Shown piece by piece: positions 7,028 to 15,577 of a stretch of DNA of 64,000 nt. Numbering within the stretch: the first letter of the stretch is position 1; every line of letters starts with the position of its first letter. Below the pieces are notes generated by a model, which was not told the origin of the DNA, did no database searches, and saw only the letters and a program-made list of their open reading frames with translations. The DNA is from CAXMST01 sp038206985 (GTDB lineage Bacteria; Actinomycetota; Thermoleophilia; Solirubrobacterales; 70-9). Location: assembly GCA_038206985.1 (NCBI GenBank), contig JBBRAH010000013.1:6212-70211 (forward strand), in the 5' to 3' direction. A program made the translations under genes and the position numbers.

Positions 7028-7573
7028 ATGGCAGGCAGATCCCTACGTGCACAACTGAATCAGATCCGCGCCTGGGTCCGCGAGGGCCGCACGGACGCCT
7101 GGATCGCCCATCAACTCGAGGTACCCGCCTCTGAACTCCGCGACTTTCGTCGCCGTCACGGCCTCGCGGCCGACTCCGAGGCCGATAGCGCCGACGATCT
7201 CCGCGATGAGATCGAGGCCGAGGTGGAAGCGGCGACGCTCGCCGCCGACGACGAGGACGACGACGAGGACGAGGAGGACGACGATCGCGATGAAGATGAT
7301 CGCGACGATGCAGACTCCGACGCCGACCGCTCCGACGACGACAGCGAAGGCGACGGCACCAAGCGCCGCCGCCGCCGCCGTGGTGGTCGCGGACGCCGGC
7401 GCGGACGCCGCATCGAGGCGAGCTTCGACCACGGGGAGACCGACGGCTACGGCCTTTGGCTCGACCCCTCGGTCAAGGACAACCCCGTCTACTCCGAGCA
7501 CTGGGCAGGCCAGGACAAGGTCGACGTCTCGATCGAGGCCGACCAGATCGTGATCCGGCGCTCGGGCGAGTAG
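7028..7573 (+). CDS. Charge-block protein with N-terminal HTH-like segment, unknown function
   Basis: A 181-residue protein in three parts. Residues 1-45 resemble a small helix-turn-helix (AWVREGRTDAWIAHQLEVPA). Residues 60-105 are almost purely Asp/Glu, encoded by GAC/GAG/GAT trinucleotide runs. Residues 110-128 are a basic Arg/Gly cluster. The C-terminal 50 residues are ordered-looking, with GYGLWLDPSVKDNPVYSEHW and a beta-rich end. The acidic-then-basic arrangement suggests nucleic-acid or ribosome interaction, which is inference. The ATG at 7028 is chosen because of the TAGGCT element 10 nt upstream; the frame is open for another 40 codons of unlikely composition. Confidence 0.65.
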   Translation: MAGRSLRAQLNQIRAWVREGRTDAWIAHQLEVPASELRDFRRRHGLAADSEADSADDLRDEIEAEVEAATLAADDEDDDEDEEDDDRDEDDRDDADSDADRSDDDSEGDGTKRRRRRRGGRGRRRGRRIEASFDHGETDGYGLWLDPSVKDNPVYSEHWAGQDKVDVSIEADQIVIRRSGE

Positions 7574-7645
7574 CCCGGCGCCGGCGGCAACCCAGGGCCT
7601 ACGGGCCGGGCCCCGAGAGGGGTCGCGCTCCGCCGTGCCCGGATA

Positions 7646-7684
7646 CACACGCCACCTCCTCGGGCTTCGCCCTCCGGGGGTGTG
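7646..7684. terminator. Terminator-like stem-loop between convergent genes
   Basis: CACAC (7646-7650) pairs with GTGTG (7680-7684). Inside, GGGC-TTC-GCCC (7662-7672) forms a tight hairpin, with imperfect pairing between. It sits between the ends of the gene at 7028 and the flippase gene. There is no T-tract, so intrinsic termination is uncertain. Confidence 0.35.
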
Positions 7685-7698
7685 CGGGCGACAGCGAC

Positions 7699-9654
7699 TC
7701 AGCCGCGGATGGCGGTCTTTGGCTTCTTCCAGACGCCGCGCGGCGTGCCGCGCAAGACCGTGATCGTGGCCTCGAGCGTGTGCAGGTCGTAGGCCTCGGC
7801 AACACCGTCGTTGATCAGTCGCTTGCCGATCTGATCGCGCTCGGCGATCGGCCCCCCGGCGAAGAGGAACTCACCGATCGCCTGGTCGCGCTGGACGGCG
7901 TGTGGCGAGTCGTAATCCTTGGGCAGTCCCGGGGTGCCCCCGGCGACCGCGGTTTGCCGTAGCGCCGCAACCAGGACGCGGGCCTCGTCACCCTCCTCGG
8001 CCTCCACGAGGCCCTCGGTGGCCTCTGCCGCGGGCTTGCGCCCGAGTACTGCGCGGCGCAGGGCGCGGCGCTGAGGACGCGGCAAGGAGTGGAGGCCGGC
8101 GGCGGGATCGAAGCGCTCGACCGTGCTGCGCCCGATCACGGCGCGGACCATCTCGATGAGCGGACCGCGGTGATAGGACGGAATTGCGCCGAGCAGCGGC
8201 ACCAGAATGATCCACAGACCCATCGCGATCACGCCGAGAGCGATCTGCGGGATGACCGAGCCCGCGTCGATCAATGAGTTGACCCAGCCGAGTATCAGCG
8301 CGAGCCCGATTGCGATGCCCATGGCGCGCCAGGGCAGGTCGATCGGGCTGCGGCCGGACTGCGAGCGGTAGAAGATGTATATCCCCGGGGGGAGGAAGGC
8401 GAGCATCATCGCCATCGGCGCGCCCCTGACGCCGAACGCCTCGATCAGCGGGATGGAGAGCCCGATGAAGAGGATCGCTGCGCATACGGCGCCGATGATG
8501 AACGGGATCCGCTTGTCGCCGTACTTGACCGACTTGTTGAGCATCCGGTAGACGGTCGGCGCGACAAGGCCGCCCGCAAGCAGCGGCACGAGGGGTGCGG
8601 CGGCACCATAGGAGGCAGGCGAGACCCGGACCAGGACCTCGGCGAAGACCGTTACGACGAGCATCGTTCCGGTCAGCATGAGGACGAAGTAGCCGAACTG
8701 GGTACCGCGCGCCGTACCCACGCCGTACTCGTCCTCGACGGCACGGAAGGTCGCGGTCTTCTGCAGCGGGCGCAGTGCCTTGCGGTAGCCGGCCGGCAGA
8801 AAGGCAGCGAGTGTGGCCGCCTTGGAGGCCAACAGATAGGTACCGAGGTCGGCATCGGAGACGAAGCGGGAGAGGATGAAGACATCGAAGTAGCCGACGA
8901 TCCACATCGAGAGCACCAGAGGCACCCTGATCGCGCCCTTGCGGTAGATCGCGATCGATTCCCTGATGCTGAAGGCCCACTCCCACTCGCCTCGCAGCAG
9001 GAAGAGGGCGAAAACCGTAGCGAGGGCAGTGCCGATCGCGGTGCCGGCGATCGCGCCCTCGAGTGCGCCGCCGGCGAGCAGCAGGGGGACCGTGGCCAGC
9101 AGCGTGAAGACCGGCTTGGAGGCCTCGACCGCGATGTAGGGGTACGGGCGGCGCTCCAGCCAGATCGAGATCGAGGCGACCCGGTAGATCGCGCCGGCGC
9201 CGCCGGCTATCGCGGCCCAGATCACCAGGATGTGGTCGGACTCTTCGCCCAGCAGCACATCGGAGATCGGCTCGGCCAGGAGCACGGTGAGCAGCGTGCC
9301 GAGGATCGAGACGAAACCGATCAGCACCATCCCCGTACCCAGGGTGCGACGCGGGGAGATCGAGAGGTCCTCGTCCTCCTCGTCGTCGTCATCGTCATCG
9401 TCGCCGCCGAACGTGCGCTTCATCGTTCCCTGCTTGGAGGCCAGCGTGAAGAGCAGCGTCATCAGGCCGGCGAGGAAGATCAGCAGGCCGAGCTGGCCGA
9501 AGGCGTCCGGCTCGACGAAGTAGGTGATGACGATCAGTGAGCCGAACGTGAGCACGTTCGAGAGGACCACACCGACCGTGTGGATGCCCGAGTAGCGGAG
9601 AACCTGGGTACCGAGAGCTGCCCCGGTGCCGCCGGGCGCGGCCGCCTTGCTCAC
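7699..9654 (-). CDS. Flippase-like polytopic membrane protein (polysaccharide/lipid-linked oligosaccharide exporter)
   Basis: 651 residues with about 12-14 membrane segments in residues 18-500, arranged like the MATE/MOP flippases that move undecaprenyl-linked glycans across the membrane. A cytosolic-type loop at about 83-96 is a run of Asp/Glu (seven Asp in a row). After the last segment, about 140 residues form a soluble C-terminal extension not usual in Wzx proteins. The GTG start at 9654 overlaps the upstream sulfotransferase stop by 4 bp (GTGA). It is the last gene of a six-gene operon with a glycosyltransferase and four sulfotransferases, so a sulfated glycan is the plausible cargo. The family call rests on topology and context. 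Confidence 0.75.
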   Translation of the reverse strand: MSKAAAPGGTGAALGTQVLRYSGIHTVGVVLSNVLTFGSLIVITYFVEPDAFGQLGLLIFLAGLMTLLFTLASKQGTMKRTFGGDDDDDDDEEDEDLSISPRRTLGTGMVLIGFVSILGTLLTVLLAEPISDVLLGEESDHILVIWAAIAGGAGAIYRVASISIWLERRPYPYIAVEASKPVFTLLATVPLLLAGGALEGAIAGTAIGTALATVFALFLLRGEWEWAFSIRESIAIYRKGAIRVPLVLSMWIVGYFDVFILSRFVSDADLGTYLLASKAATLAAFLPAGYRKALRPLQKTATFRAVEDEYGVGTARGTQFGYFVLMLTGTMLVVTVFAEVLVRVSPASYGAAAPLVPLLAGGLVAPTVYRMLNKSVKYGDKRIPFIIGAVCAAILFIGLSIPLIEAFGVRGAPMAMMLAFLPPGIYIFYRSQSGRSPIDLPWRAMGIAIGLALILGWVNSLIDAGSVIPQIALGVIAMGLWIILVPLLGAIPSYHRGPLIEMVRAVIGRSTVERFDPAAGLHSLPRPQRRALRRAVLGRKPAAEATEGLVEAEEGDEARVLVAALRQTAVAGGTPGLPKDYDSPHAVQRDQAIGEFLFAGGPIAERDQIGKRLINDGVAEAYDLHTLEATITVLRGTPRGVWKKPKTAIRG

Positions 9655-10631
9655 ACGGACCAGTGTGCGAGATCGCGACCGGTGAACTCCCGCAGTCGCT
9701 CGGCGTCCTCGTGGAGGACCTCGATCACCTCTTCGCCGAGAGCCTCGCTGATGCCCTCGGGCTTGGAGATCGGCTTTGCCAGCGGCAGCGCCATATCGAG
9801 CGCCAGCCAGACGCGACGGGGTACGTGGCTACCCCAGCGTGACTTGCTCATCTTCTGCACGCGCATGCCCAGTTTGGTCGCACGTTTCTTGCGGGAGGTC
9901 GAGTGACGCATCTGGTCGAACTTGGGATGTTCGAACTCGGCGTCGACGCCGACGAACTCGAACACCCTGCGCAGAGTCGCCGCGCGGTCGTCGCGCAGAT
10001 CCGCATTGTCGATCACCAGGATCTGGTCGCGCTTGTAGAACTCGAGGAAGCGCTGGAGCTGGTCGAAGTAGCGACTGCGCGCGACGTAGGAGGTGTTCGG
10101 ATGCAGGAGCGTCTGGCTCAGGCTGCCCTTCTCGCGCCGTTTGGCGAAGTTGTGGACGTAGTGGGCGGCCATCCGGTCGAGCGGGTCGCGGACCAGGTAG
10201 ATCAGCTTGGCGTCGGGCACAACCCCGGCCATCCGCTCCGGTACGCCCATGTGCTGCGGGAACGCGCTGTAGTTCGGCGATGCCTCGCCGCGGCAGCGCG
10301 CGTTCGGGTCGAAGTGCCGGGCGTACCACTCCAGGCCCCGGCCCCAGTTGCGCTCGGCAATGAAGAAGTTGAGCTCCTTCGGGCTCGACATCGAGACCTC
10401 CGGGTGCAGGCTCAGGTAGTAGTGCAGTCCACTCGTGCCGCACTTCTGCGCGCCGATGATGATCAGATTGGGCAGCGTCAGACCGCGCGAAGACGCGTCG
10501 TCTTGCGCACCAGAAGATGTGCGGCCGCTGCTGTCTCCATGCGCGACTGCAGACGGCTCAGGGCTGGCCGGAGCCTCCATGGATACCCGGGAGGGTAGCG
10601 GAGCGGCTGCCCTGATTCCTCGCTCACGCAT
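9651..10631 (-). CDS. Sulfotransferase (Sulfotransfer_1 / heparan-sulfate-type)
   Basis: About 326 residues. The PAPS 5'-phosphosulfate loop is IIIGAQKCGTSGLHYYL, with the Lys of the QKCGT motif as the expected catalytic/phosphosulfate-binding residue. The 3'-phosphate-binding region includes LIYLVRDPLDRMAAHY and SRYFDQLQRFLEFY. It transfers sulfate from PAPS to an acceptor hydroxyl or amine, probably a carbohydrate. The ATG at 10631 overlaps the end of the glycosyltransferase gene by 8 bp; a later ATG at 10583 is an alternative. It differs in subfamily from the three GGTGRSGTH sulfotransferases upstream in the same operon. Confidence 0.88.
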   Translation of the reverse strand: MRERGIRAAAPLPSRVSMEAPASPEPSAVAHGDSSGRTSSGAQDDASSRGLTLPNLIIIGAQKCGTSGLHYYLSLHPEVSMSSPKELNFFIAERNWGRGLEWYARHFDPNARCRGEASPNYSAFPQHMGVPERMAGVVPDAKLIYLVRDPLDRMAAHYVHNFAKRREKGSLSQTLLHPNTSYVARSRYFDQLQRFLEFYKRDQILVIDNADLRDDRAATLRRVFEFVGVDAEFEHPKFDQMRHSTSRKKRATKLGMRVQKMSKSRWGSHVPRRVWLALDMALPLAKPISKPEGISEALGEEVIEVLHEDAERLREFTGRDLAHWSV

Positions 10632-12144
10632 GGTCGGCCTCCCCCTCTGCGCCGCCGATCCTGCGGATCGGCCAGCGGCCCCGCCATGGTGAGAGCGCCA
10701 GCTCGACCCGGCGATCGACCAGCTCGTCATATGCGGGGTCGGAGCTCTGCATGCCGACCTCGGCCGGGCTCGGTAGGCGTTGGATCCCGACCCCGAGACG
10801 ACGCATCGCGGCGAAGTCCAGCGAGTCGGTTATGACCAGCACCCTCCCGCGGTCCACGGCGAGCGAGTCGATTGCGGCGGACAGCTCGTGCTCGAAGCTC
10901 TCGGGATCGACCTCCAGGGCGAGGATCACGCCCCGCGGCTTGCGTCGCTCCGGGTGGCCGAGAAGATCGCGGGCGGTGAGCGCGAGCGCGAGCGGCAGGC
11001 TGGGGCCGACTGGATGACTCGAGCTGTGCAGCCATCGCCGCATGCGGCTGCTGTCGCGCACGGCGGGCTGCGGCGGCGCGCCACTCGCGAGCGCAGCCAC
11101 CAGCTGGGCCGCCGCAACCGCGCCATTGGGCCGGGCGAGCTCCCGGCAGCGGTCGGCGAGCCTCACGCGCCGTGCGGGATCGAGCAGCTCTCCCAGCGCC
11201 TCCTCCAGACCGGCCGCCTCGGGTCCCTCGACGGCGATCGCGGCGCCCTCGGTTGCCGCCCAGGCCGCGCGAGCTGCCTGATCGTCGGTATTGCGCGGCA
11301 TCGGGACGAAGAGCGTGGGCACGGCGAAGGCCAGCAGCTCGTGGAAGGCGTTGTAGCCGGCGGCGGCGATCGCGAAGTCGAAGGCGCGGAGGTAGCGGCT
11401 GACCGGGAACGTCGCGCTGAGCCGCACCGTGCCCTCCGGCACGCGCAGACCGGCGCCGATGCTCGACGCCAGTGCAGCGACCTGGAGTTCACCACTGCCG
11501 CTCAACCTGTGCAGGACGCGGGCCACCGCCGCGTCGGTGGCTCCCCCCTGCCCCAGATTCACGAGCGCGGTCGGGCGCCCCGGATCCAGACCCAGCTCGG
11601 CGGCTGCATCGGCGCGGTCGAGCAGCTCGCTCTCGTCGAGGTAGACGATCGGCTCGACCGCAACCACCTCGTCGCGGCGGGCGACGGTGGGCCCGCGGTC
11701 CCTCTCACCGGCGAGCTCGCCGGGTTCGAGCACCAGGTCGAAGGCGCCGGTGCGCTGGAGCGCGGCGTCCTGCGTGCCCGCGCGCCACAGCGGCCGCCGC
11801 GACCAGACCGAGGGCGGGGCCCCCGGGGCGCTGAGCACGTGCGTGACCGCCCGGTAGGGGTGCACCCCGTCGAAGACCACGAGGTCGGGGCGCTCGTCGG
11901 CGAGCAGCATCTCGAAGCGGTGGCGCAGGCGCATGTTCCACTGCCAATCCGACCCCGACCCGGGTCGCCTGTAGCCGGGGAAGTACTCGGCCCGGAAGCC
12001 GGCGCCGACCACGGCACCGACTGCCTGCGACAGCGTGAAGAAGCTGGGCTCGAGATCGGCGGGCAGGCGGCGGGCAATCGACATCGCCCGGTTCAGGTGC
12101 CCGAGCCCGGTCCCATTGCTGGTAGCGAACAGGACGCGGCTCAT
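10624..12144 (-). CDS. GT-B glycosyltransferase (MurG/GT28-like) with C-terminal extension
   Basis: 506 residues. The N-terminal Rossmann domain begins LFATSNGTGLGHLNRAM, the glycine-rich acceptor loop of MurG/UGT-like enzymes. The second domain carries ALVNLGQGG and the sugar-nucleotide region AAAGYNAFHELLAFAVPTLF, including the family Glu. Residues from about 365 to the end form an extra region without a recognised domain, containing an LALEVDPESFEHELSAAI segment. It probably transfers a sugar from a nucleotide donor to a lipid or glycan acceptor at the cytosolic membrane face. Its ends overlap both neighbours (4 and 8 bp), so it is translationally coupled with sulfotransferase genes. Confidence 0.85.
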   Translation of the reverse strand: MSRVLFATSNGTGLGHLNRAMSIARRLPADLEPSFFTLSQAVGAVVGAGFRAEYFPGYRRPGSGSDWQWNMRLRHRFEMLLADERPDLVVFDGVHPYRAVTHVLSAPGAPPSVWSRRPLWRAGTQDAALQRTGAFDLVLEPGELAGERDRGPTVARRDEVVAVEPIVYLDESELLDRADAAAELGLDPGRPTALVNLGQGGATDAAVARVLHRLSGSGELQVAALASSIGAGLRVPEGTVRLSATFPVSRYLRAFDFAIAAAGYNAFHELLAFAVPTLFVPMPRNTDDQAARAAWAATEGAAIAVEGPEAAGLEEALGELLDPARRVRLADRCRELARPNGAVAAAQLVAALASGAPPQPAVRDSSRMRRWLHSSSHPVGPSLPLALALTARDLLGHPERRKPRGVILALEVDPESFEHELSAAIDSLAVDRGRVLVITDSLDFAAMRRLGVGIQRLPSPAEVGMQSSDPAYDELVDRRVELALSPWRGRWPIRRIGGAEGEADHA

Positions 12145-13085
12145 CCGCCAACCTGCTCCCGTTCGAGCGCCGCGCGCAGGACGGGGGCGGCGTGATTGCC
12201 CTCCGCCTCGAGAGTCGTCACAGCCCGCTCATAACGCCGCTGGACCCGGCGACGGCCGAGTGCGCCAAGCTGCAAGCGCCAGCGACCGCTGTGAGCCGCC
12301 TCAGGCGTCACCTGGGCCTCGAACCATGACCGCAGCCGTGCCTCGTCCCGCAGGCCCAAGAACTCCAGCAGCTCGCCGTAAACGCGCTCACGTTCGGGAC
12401 CGACCAGATCGTCGAGCATCACCACCTGGAAGGCATCGGGGCCGAGCGCCCAGGCCGCACCATCCTCGGAGCCGCGAACTCCGCGCTCGATCTCGCGCAG
12501 GCGCTGCTCCCACCAGCCGATCGCGGCGCCGACGTTGTCGGGGCCCCAGGTCTTCCCGGTGACCGATGCCGCGGAGTCGCGGCCGTCCCGCAGGGCGTGG
12601 ATCACCTTCGCCTCGGGGAAGAGCCGCAGCAGAGTCTGGGCTTCCTTGACGTTGTGCGAGGACATCTCCACCAGGCCGGGCTTGCCGGCACGGGTTGCGG
12701 CCGGCCCGAGCAGGTCGAGGCAGAGGTTGCGGCACGCGGTGATCCGGCCGGACGGATAGGCATCCTCGAACCGCTGCAGAGCCGCTTCGAAGGTGACCTC
12801 GTCCATCAGGTTGTAGAGCCCGCGCGGGCGACCGTCTACGCGCACCCTGTGCCACCAGAACCCGCGCAGCTTCTCGAGGTAGCCGGCGAGGGTGATCCTG
12901 CTCTCGAGCAGGTCCGGCATCCCGCGCTTGTTGCAGTGGAAGCGCGCCTCGATCGGCACATCGGCGAGCTGCGAGTGGCGACCGAGCAGCTGGGCGATGG
13001 CATGGGTGCCCGAGCGTCCCGTACCTCCCACGAAGACGATCGGCGGCTCGTCCCGAGCCGGGGCGAAGCCCGCCTCCTCGCTCAC
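12141..13085 (-). CDS. Sulfotransferase, tandem paralogue 1
   Basis: 314 residues. The PAPS loop is FVGGTGRSGTHAIAQLLGRH near residue 18. A paralogue-specific segment follows with two conserved features shared with the next two genes: an EARFHCN motif near 47 and FWWHR near 75. The 3'-phosphate-binding strand is KVIHALRDGRDSAASV, followed by a WWEQRLREIERGVRG helix. It is a Sulfotransfer_3-like enzyme. GTG at 13085 overlaps the preceding stop by 4 bp. It is slightly shorter than its paralogues because it lacks part of the mid-region insert. Confidence 0.88.
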   Translation of the reverse strand: MSEEAGFAPARDEPPIVFVGGTGRSGTHAIAQLLGRHSQLADVPIEARFHCNKRGMPDLLESRITLAGYLEKLRGFWWHRVRVDGRPRGLYNLMDEVTFEAALQRFEDAYPSGRITACRNLCLDLLGPAATRAGKPGLVEMSSHNVKEAQTLLRLFPEAKVIHALRDGRDSAASVTGKTWGPDNVGAAIGWWEQRLREIERGVRGSEDGAAWALGPDAFQVVMLDDLVGPERERVYGELLEFLGLRDEARLRSWFEAQVTPEAAHSGRWRLQLGALGRRRVQRRYERAVTTLEAEGNHAAPVLRAALEREQVGG

Positions 13086-14071
13086 GCCGGCTGGCGCCCG
13101 TATGCCGCGCGTAGCTGTGGAGCGCAGTGGAACCCGTCTACCTCGAGGCGCGTCAGGGCCTTCTCGTACTCGCGGACCAGCTCGTCCTGGCGGCCGGAGC
13201 TGAGGCCCTCCCGCCAGCGCTCCTGGTGGGCCGCGTCAGCGCTCATCTCCTCCTCGAAGAAGGCACGCATCGCCGGGGCGTCGTCGAGACCCGTGAACTC
13301 GCGCAGTTCGGCGTAGACACCCTCGCGGTCCCCGTCGACGAGGTCGTCGAGGCTGACGGTCAGAAGACGGTCCGGCGCCGGCAACTGCCGCACGCCGCGC
13401 TCGATGTTGCGCAGACGCCCCTCCCACCAGCGCAGACCCTCGAACTGGTCACGCGGGTGGGAGCGCTTCTGGCGCTTGGAGACCTTCGAGGATCCGGCGT
13501 CGCGCCCGTCGCGAACGGTGTGGATCAGCTTGCACTCCGGGAACAGGCGCTGCAGCGTCGGCCCCTCGGCGACGGTGAAGCAGCTCATCTCGATCAGGCC
13601 GGGCTTGTCCTGCTCAGCGGTCAACGGCCAGAGCAGGTCGAGGAACAGGTTGCGGCAGGCCAGGTCGAGGTCACGGGGATGGGTGCGCTCGAACTCGGTC
13701 ACGGCCAGGCCGAAGCGCTCGCGGGGCACCACCTTGTGCAGGCCCCGGACCTTGCGACCCATGGCCAGGCGCTTGGCCACCACCGGCGCCACCTCCCCGG
13801 CGCGGATCCGCTTCCACCAGAACTTCTTCAGCTTCTTGAGGAAGACATCGACGCTGACCTCGCCCGAGAGCAGGTCCGGGAAACCCTGGGGGTTGCAGTG
13901 GAAGCGGCACTCGATCGGGACGCGCGCGTAGTTGGGATGAGCGCCGAGCAGATGCGAGATCACGTGGGTGCCGGAGCGGCCCGTGCCGCCGACGAAGACC
14001 AGGTCCGGGGACTCCGGGCGAACCGGCAGGCCGAGCTCAGCCGCACTCTCCGCTGTTCCGGGGGTGCTCAT
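13082..14071 (-). CDS. Sulfotransferase, tandem paralogue 2
   Basis: 329 residues. The PAPS loop is FVGGTGRSGTHVISHLLGAH near residue 27, then ECRFHCNPQGFPDLL, KKFWWKRIRAG, CRNLFLDLLWPL, LIHTVRDGRDAGSS and WWEGRLRNIERGV. It shares this motif order with paralogues 1 and 3 across the whole length, so the three arose by tandem duplication. The C-terminus (about 300-315) repeats the LEVDGFHCAPQLRAAYG pattern that paralogue 3 also has. ATG at 14071 overlaps the upstream gene by 4 bp. Confidence 0.88.
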   Translation of the reverse strand: MSTPGTAESAAELGLPVRPESPDLVFVGGTGRSGTHVISHLLGAHPNYARVPIECRFHCNPQGFPDLLSGEVSVDVFLKKLKKFWWKRIRAGEVAPVVAKRLAMGRKVRGLHKVVPRERFGLAVTEFERTHPRDLDLACRNLFLDLLWPLTAEQDKPGLIEMSCFTVAEGPTLQRLFPECKLIHTVRDGRDAGSSKVSKRQKRSHPRDQFEGLRWWEGRLRNIERGVRQLPAPDRLLTVSLDDLVDGDREGVYAELREFTGLDDAPAMRAFFEEEMSADAAHQERWREGLSSGRQDELVREYEKALTRLEVDGFHCAPQLRAAYGRQPA

Positions 14072-15036
14072 CCCCCCGCCTTCATCTCGTAGGTCCGGCG
14101 CAGCTGCGGGGCGCAGTGGACGCCGTCGGCCTCGAGGCGGTCGAGGATCTCGCGGTACTCCGCCTCGATCTCGTCCTGGTGGCGCTTGGGGACGTTCTCG
14201 CGCCAGCGCTCGAGGTGGGCGTTGCGATCCTTGACCCTGTTCTGGAAGTAGTTGAGCATTGCCTCCTCGTTGCGCAGCCCGGCGAAGCGACGGGTGAGGC
14301 GGTAGATGCGGCGTCGATCACCGCCGACGAGCTCGTCGAGGCTGACCGGGTAGACCCGTCCGGGCTCGACCCCGCGGGCGCCCTCGTCGATGCGGCGGAT
14401 GCGTCCCTCCCACCACTCGAGCCCCTGCTTCATCGTGCGGGGACGGGTCAGCCAGCGGGCCTGCCCGACGCGCGAGGCGGCCGTGTCACGACCGTCGCGA
14501 ACGACGTGGAGGAACTTGGCCTCCGGAAAGAGCAGGCCCAGGGTGGGGGCCTCGGCGACCACGTCGCAGCTCTGCTCGATCAGCCCGGAGCTGGCCTCCT
14601 CCGCGGCCAGCGGCCAGAGCAGGTCGAAGAACAGCTGCCTGCAGGCCGCCTCCGGCTCCTGACGCTCGCAGCGCCGCAGGAAGGCCTCACATGCCGCGTC
14701 GAGACGCTGGCGCGGGACGTAGCGATGGATTCCCCGAAAGCTCATCCGGGTGATCTCGAAGTTGCGATACCAGTGCTTGCGTAGGCGCCAGACGAACAAC
14801 TCCGGGCTCGTCTGGCCGCGCAGGACATCGGGGAAGCCCCCGGGATCGGTGTGGAAGCGGGCCTCGTTGGGCACCTTGCGGTAATAGCTGTGGCTGCCGA
14901 GGATCTTGGCCAGCACGTGCGTGCCCGAGCGCCCGGTCCCGCCGATGAACAGCAGGGGTGCCGGGGTGAATACCTCGGAGTCGTCGGCACGTTCGAGTGC
15001 AGCCTCGATGTCGAGTGCGGTCGGAGCAGTCATCAT
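14068..15036 (-). CDS. Sulfotransferase, tandem paralogue 3 (first gene of the sulfation operon)
   Basis: About 322 residues. The PAPS loop is FIGGTGRSGTHVLAKILGSH, followed by EARFHTDPGGFPDVL, LRKHWYRN, CRQLFFDLLWPL, FLHVVRDGRDTAASRV and WWEGRIRRIDEGARG. It is most similar to paralogue 2, including a LEADGVHCAPQLRRTYE end. Two adjacent ATGs (15036 and 15033) are possible starts, with GGAGG about 13 nt upstream; an ATG at 15066 is less likely. It opens the six-gene run of overlapping genes and lies 102 nt after the ftsB-like gene, with a hairpin-rich leader between. Confidence 0.87.
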   Translation of the reverse strand: MMTAPTALDIEAALERADDSEVFTPAPLLFIGGTGRSGTHVLAKILGSHSYYRKVPNEARFHTDPGGFPDVLRGQTSPELFVWRLRKHWYRNFEITRMSFRGIHRYVPRQRLDAACEAFLRRCERQEPEAACRQLFFDLLWPLAAEEASSGLIEQSCDVVAEAPTLGLLFPEAKFLHVVRDGRDTAASRVGQARWLTRPRTMKQGLEWWEGRIRRIDEGARGVEPGRVYPVSLDELVGGDRRRIYRLTRRFAGLRNEEAMLNYFQNRVKDRNAHLERWRENVPKRHQDEIEAEYREILDRLEADGVHCAPQLRRTYEMKAGG

Positions 15037-15084
15037 CACTTCAGGTCGGCCTCCGGCGAATGGCACGGTAGGCGGAGCCCATCT

Positions 15085-15123
15085 GGAACGGTTCGTTCCG
15101 GGCCCCCTGGAGGCCCCGGGAAC
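15085..15123 (-). promoter_or_regulatory. Mutually exclusive hairpins in the leader of the sulfotransferase operon
   Basis: On the minus strand GTTCC/GGAAC (15123-15119 with 15099-15095) closes a long GC-rich hairpin with bulges. A second perfect hairpin, GGAACG/CGTTCC (15099-15094 with 15090-15085), uses the same 15095-15099 segment. The two cannot form together, as in an attenuator. No T-tract follows either, so the mechanism is open. Confidence 0.4.
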
Positions 15124-15138
15124 TTTAGATGAGGCGGC

Positions 15139-15486
15139 CTACTTGAGGCCTTCGACCTTGTAGGCCTGCTCCCCGACCCCGACCAGGCCCAGCTCGCGAG
15201 CCTGGCGGATAGCCGCGGCCGGCGTCTGCAATTCGGTTGCCTGCCGCTTCAGGCGGTCGTTCTCGCTCTGCAGCTCCGCGAGCCGCGCCTCGGCCGCCTT
15301 CGACTCCTGCCAGCTGTCCACCAGGTGGATCACGGGCCGGATATATGACGCGATCACGGCGACCAGGACCAGGACCAGAACGATCCGTCCGACGCGGTCC
15401 CACTCGATGTTGGGACCGGTGGTGCGCCCCGGACCCGAGCGGGGAGCGATACGAGGGCGCGAACGCCGAGCCGTGGTGCTGCTCAC
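15139..15486 (-). CDS. FtsB/DivIC-like septum formation initiator
   Basis: 115 residues: a basic, disordered N-terminus (1-33), one membrane segment (about 34-52, IVLVLVLVAVIASYI), then a coiled coil (about 60-95) and a short C-terminal domain. This is the bitopic FtsB/DivIC layout, in which the external coiled coil joins FtsL and FtsQ at the division site. Position downstream of eno is the standard actinobacterial context for this gene. The GTG start at 15486 is the first good start. The gene lies between enolase and the sulfation operon. Confidence 0.85.
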   Translation of the reverse strand: MSSTTARRSRPRIAPRSGPGRTTGPNIEWDRVGRIVLVLVLVAVIASYIRPVIHLVDSWQESKAAEARLAELQSENDRLKRQATELQTPAAAIRQARELGLVGVGEQAYKVEGLK

Positions 15487-15557
15487 GCCACCCCATTCGA
15501 CCCCGAAAGCCGGTTGCCTGCAAGCAAATTGGCTGCAAGCGAGGTTGCGGGAGTGGT

Positions 15558-15575
15558 GGCGGGACGGGCCCCGCC
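15558..15575 (-). terminator. GC hairpin just after enolase
   Basis: GGCGGG (15575-15570 on the minus strand) pairs with CCCGCC (15563-15558), with a 6-nt loop, 2 nt downstream of the eno stop. No T-tract is present. It may end or attenuate transcription before the ftsB-like gene, or stabilise the eno mRNA 3' end. Confidence 0.35.
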
Positions 15576-15577
15576 CC

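Noticed and set aside
9375..9420. Trinucleotide repeat in the flippase gene
   Set aside because: It encodes the Asp/Glu run of a loop and stays in frame; treated as part of the gene.
12141..15036. Sulfotransferase repeats as a sign of a mobile element
   Set aside because: No terminal repeats, recombinase or base-composition break is visible; tandem gene duplication explains the pattern.
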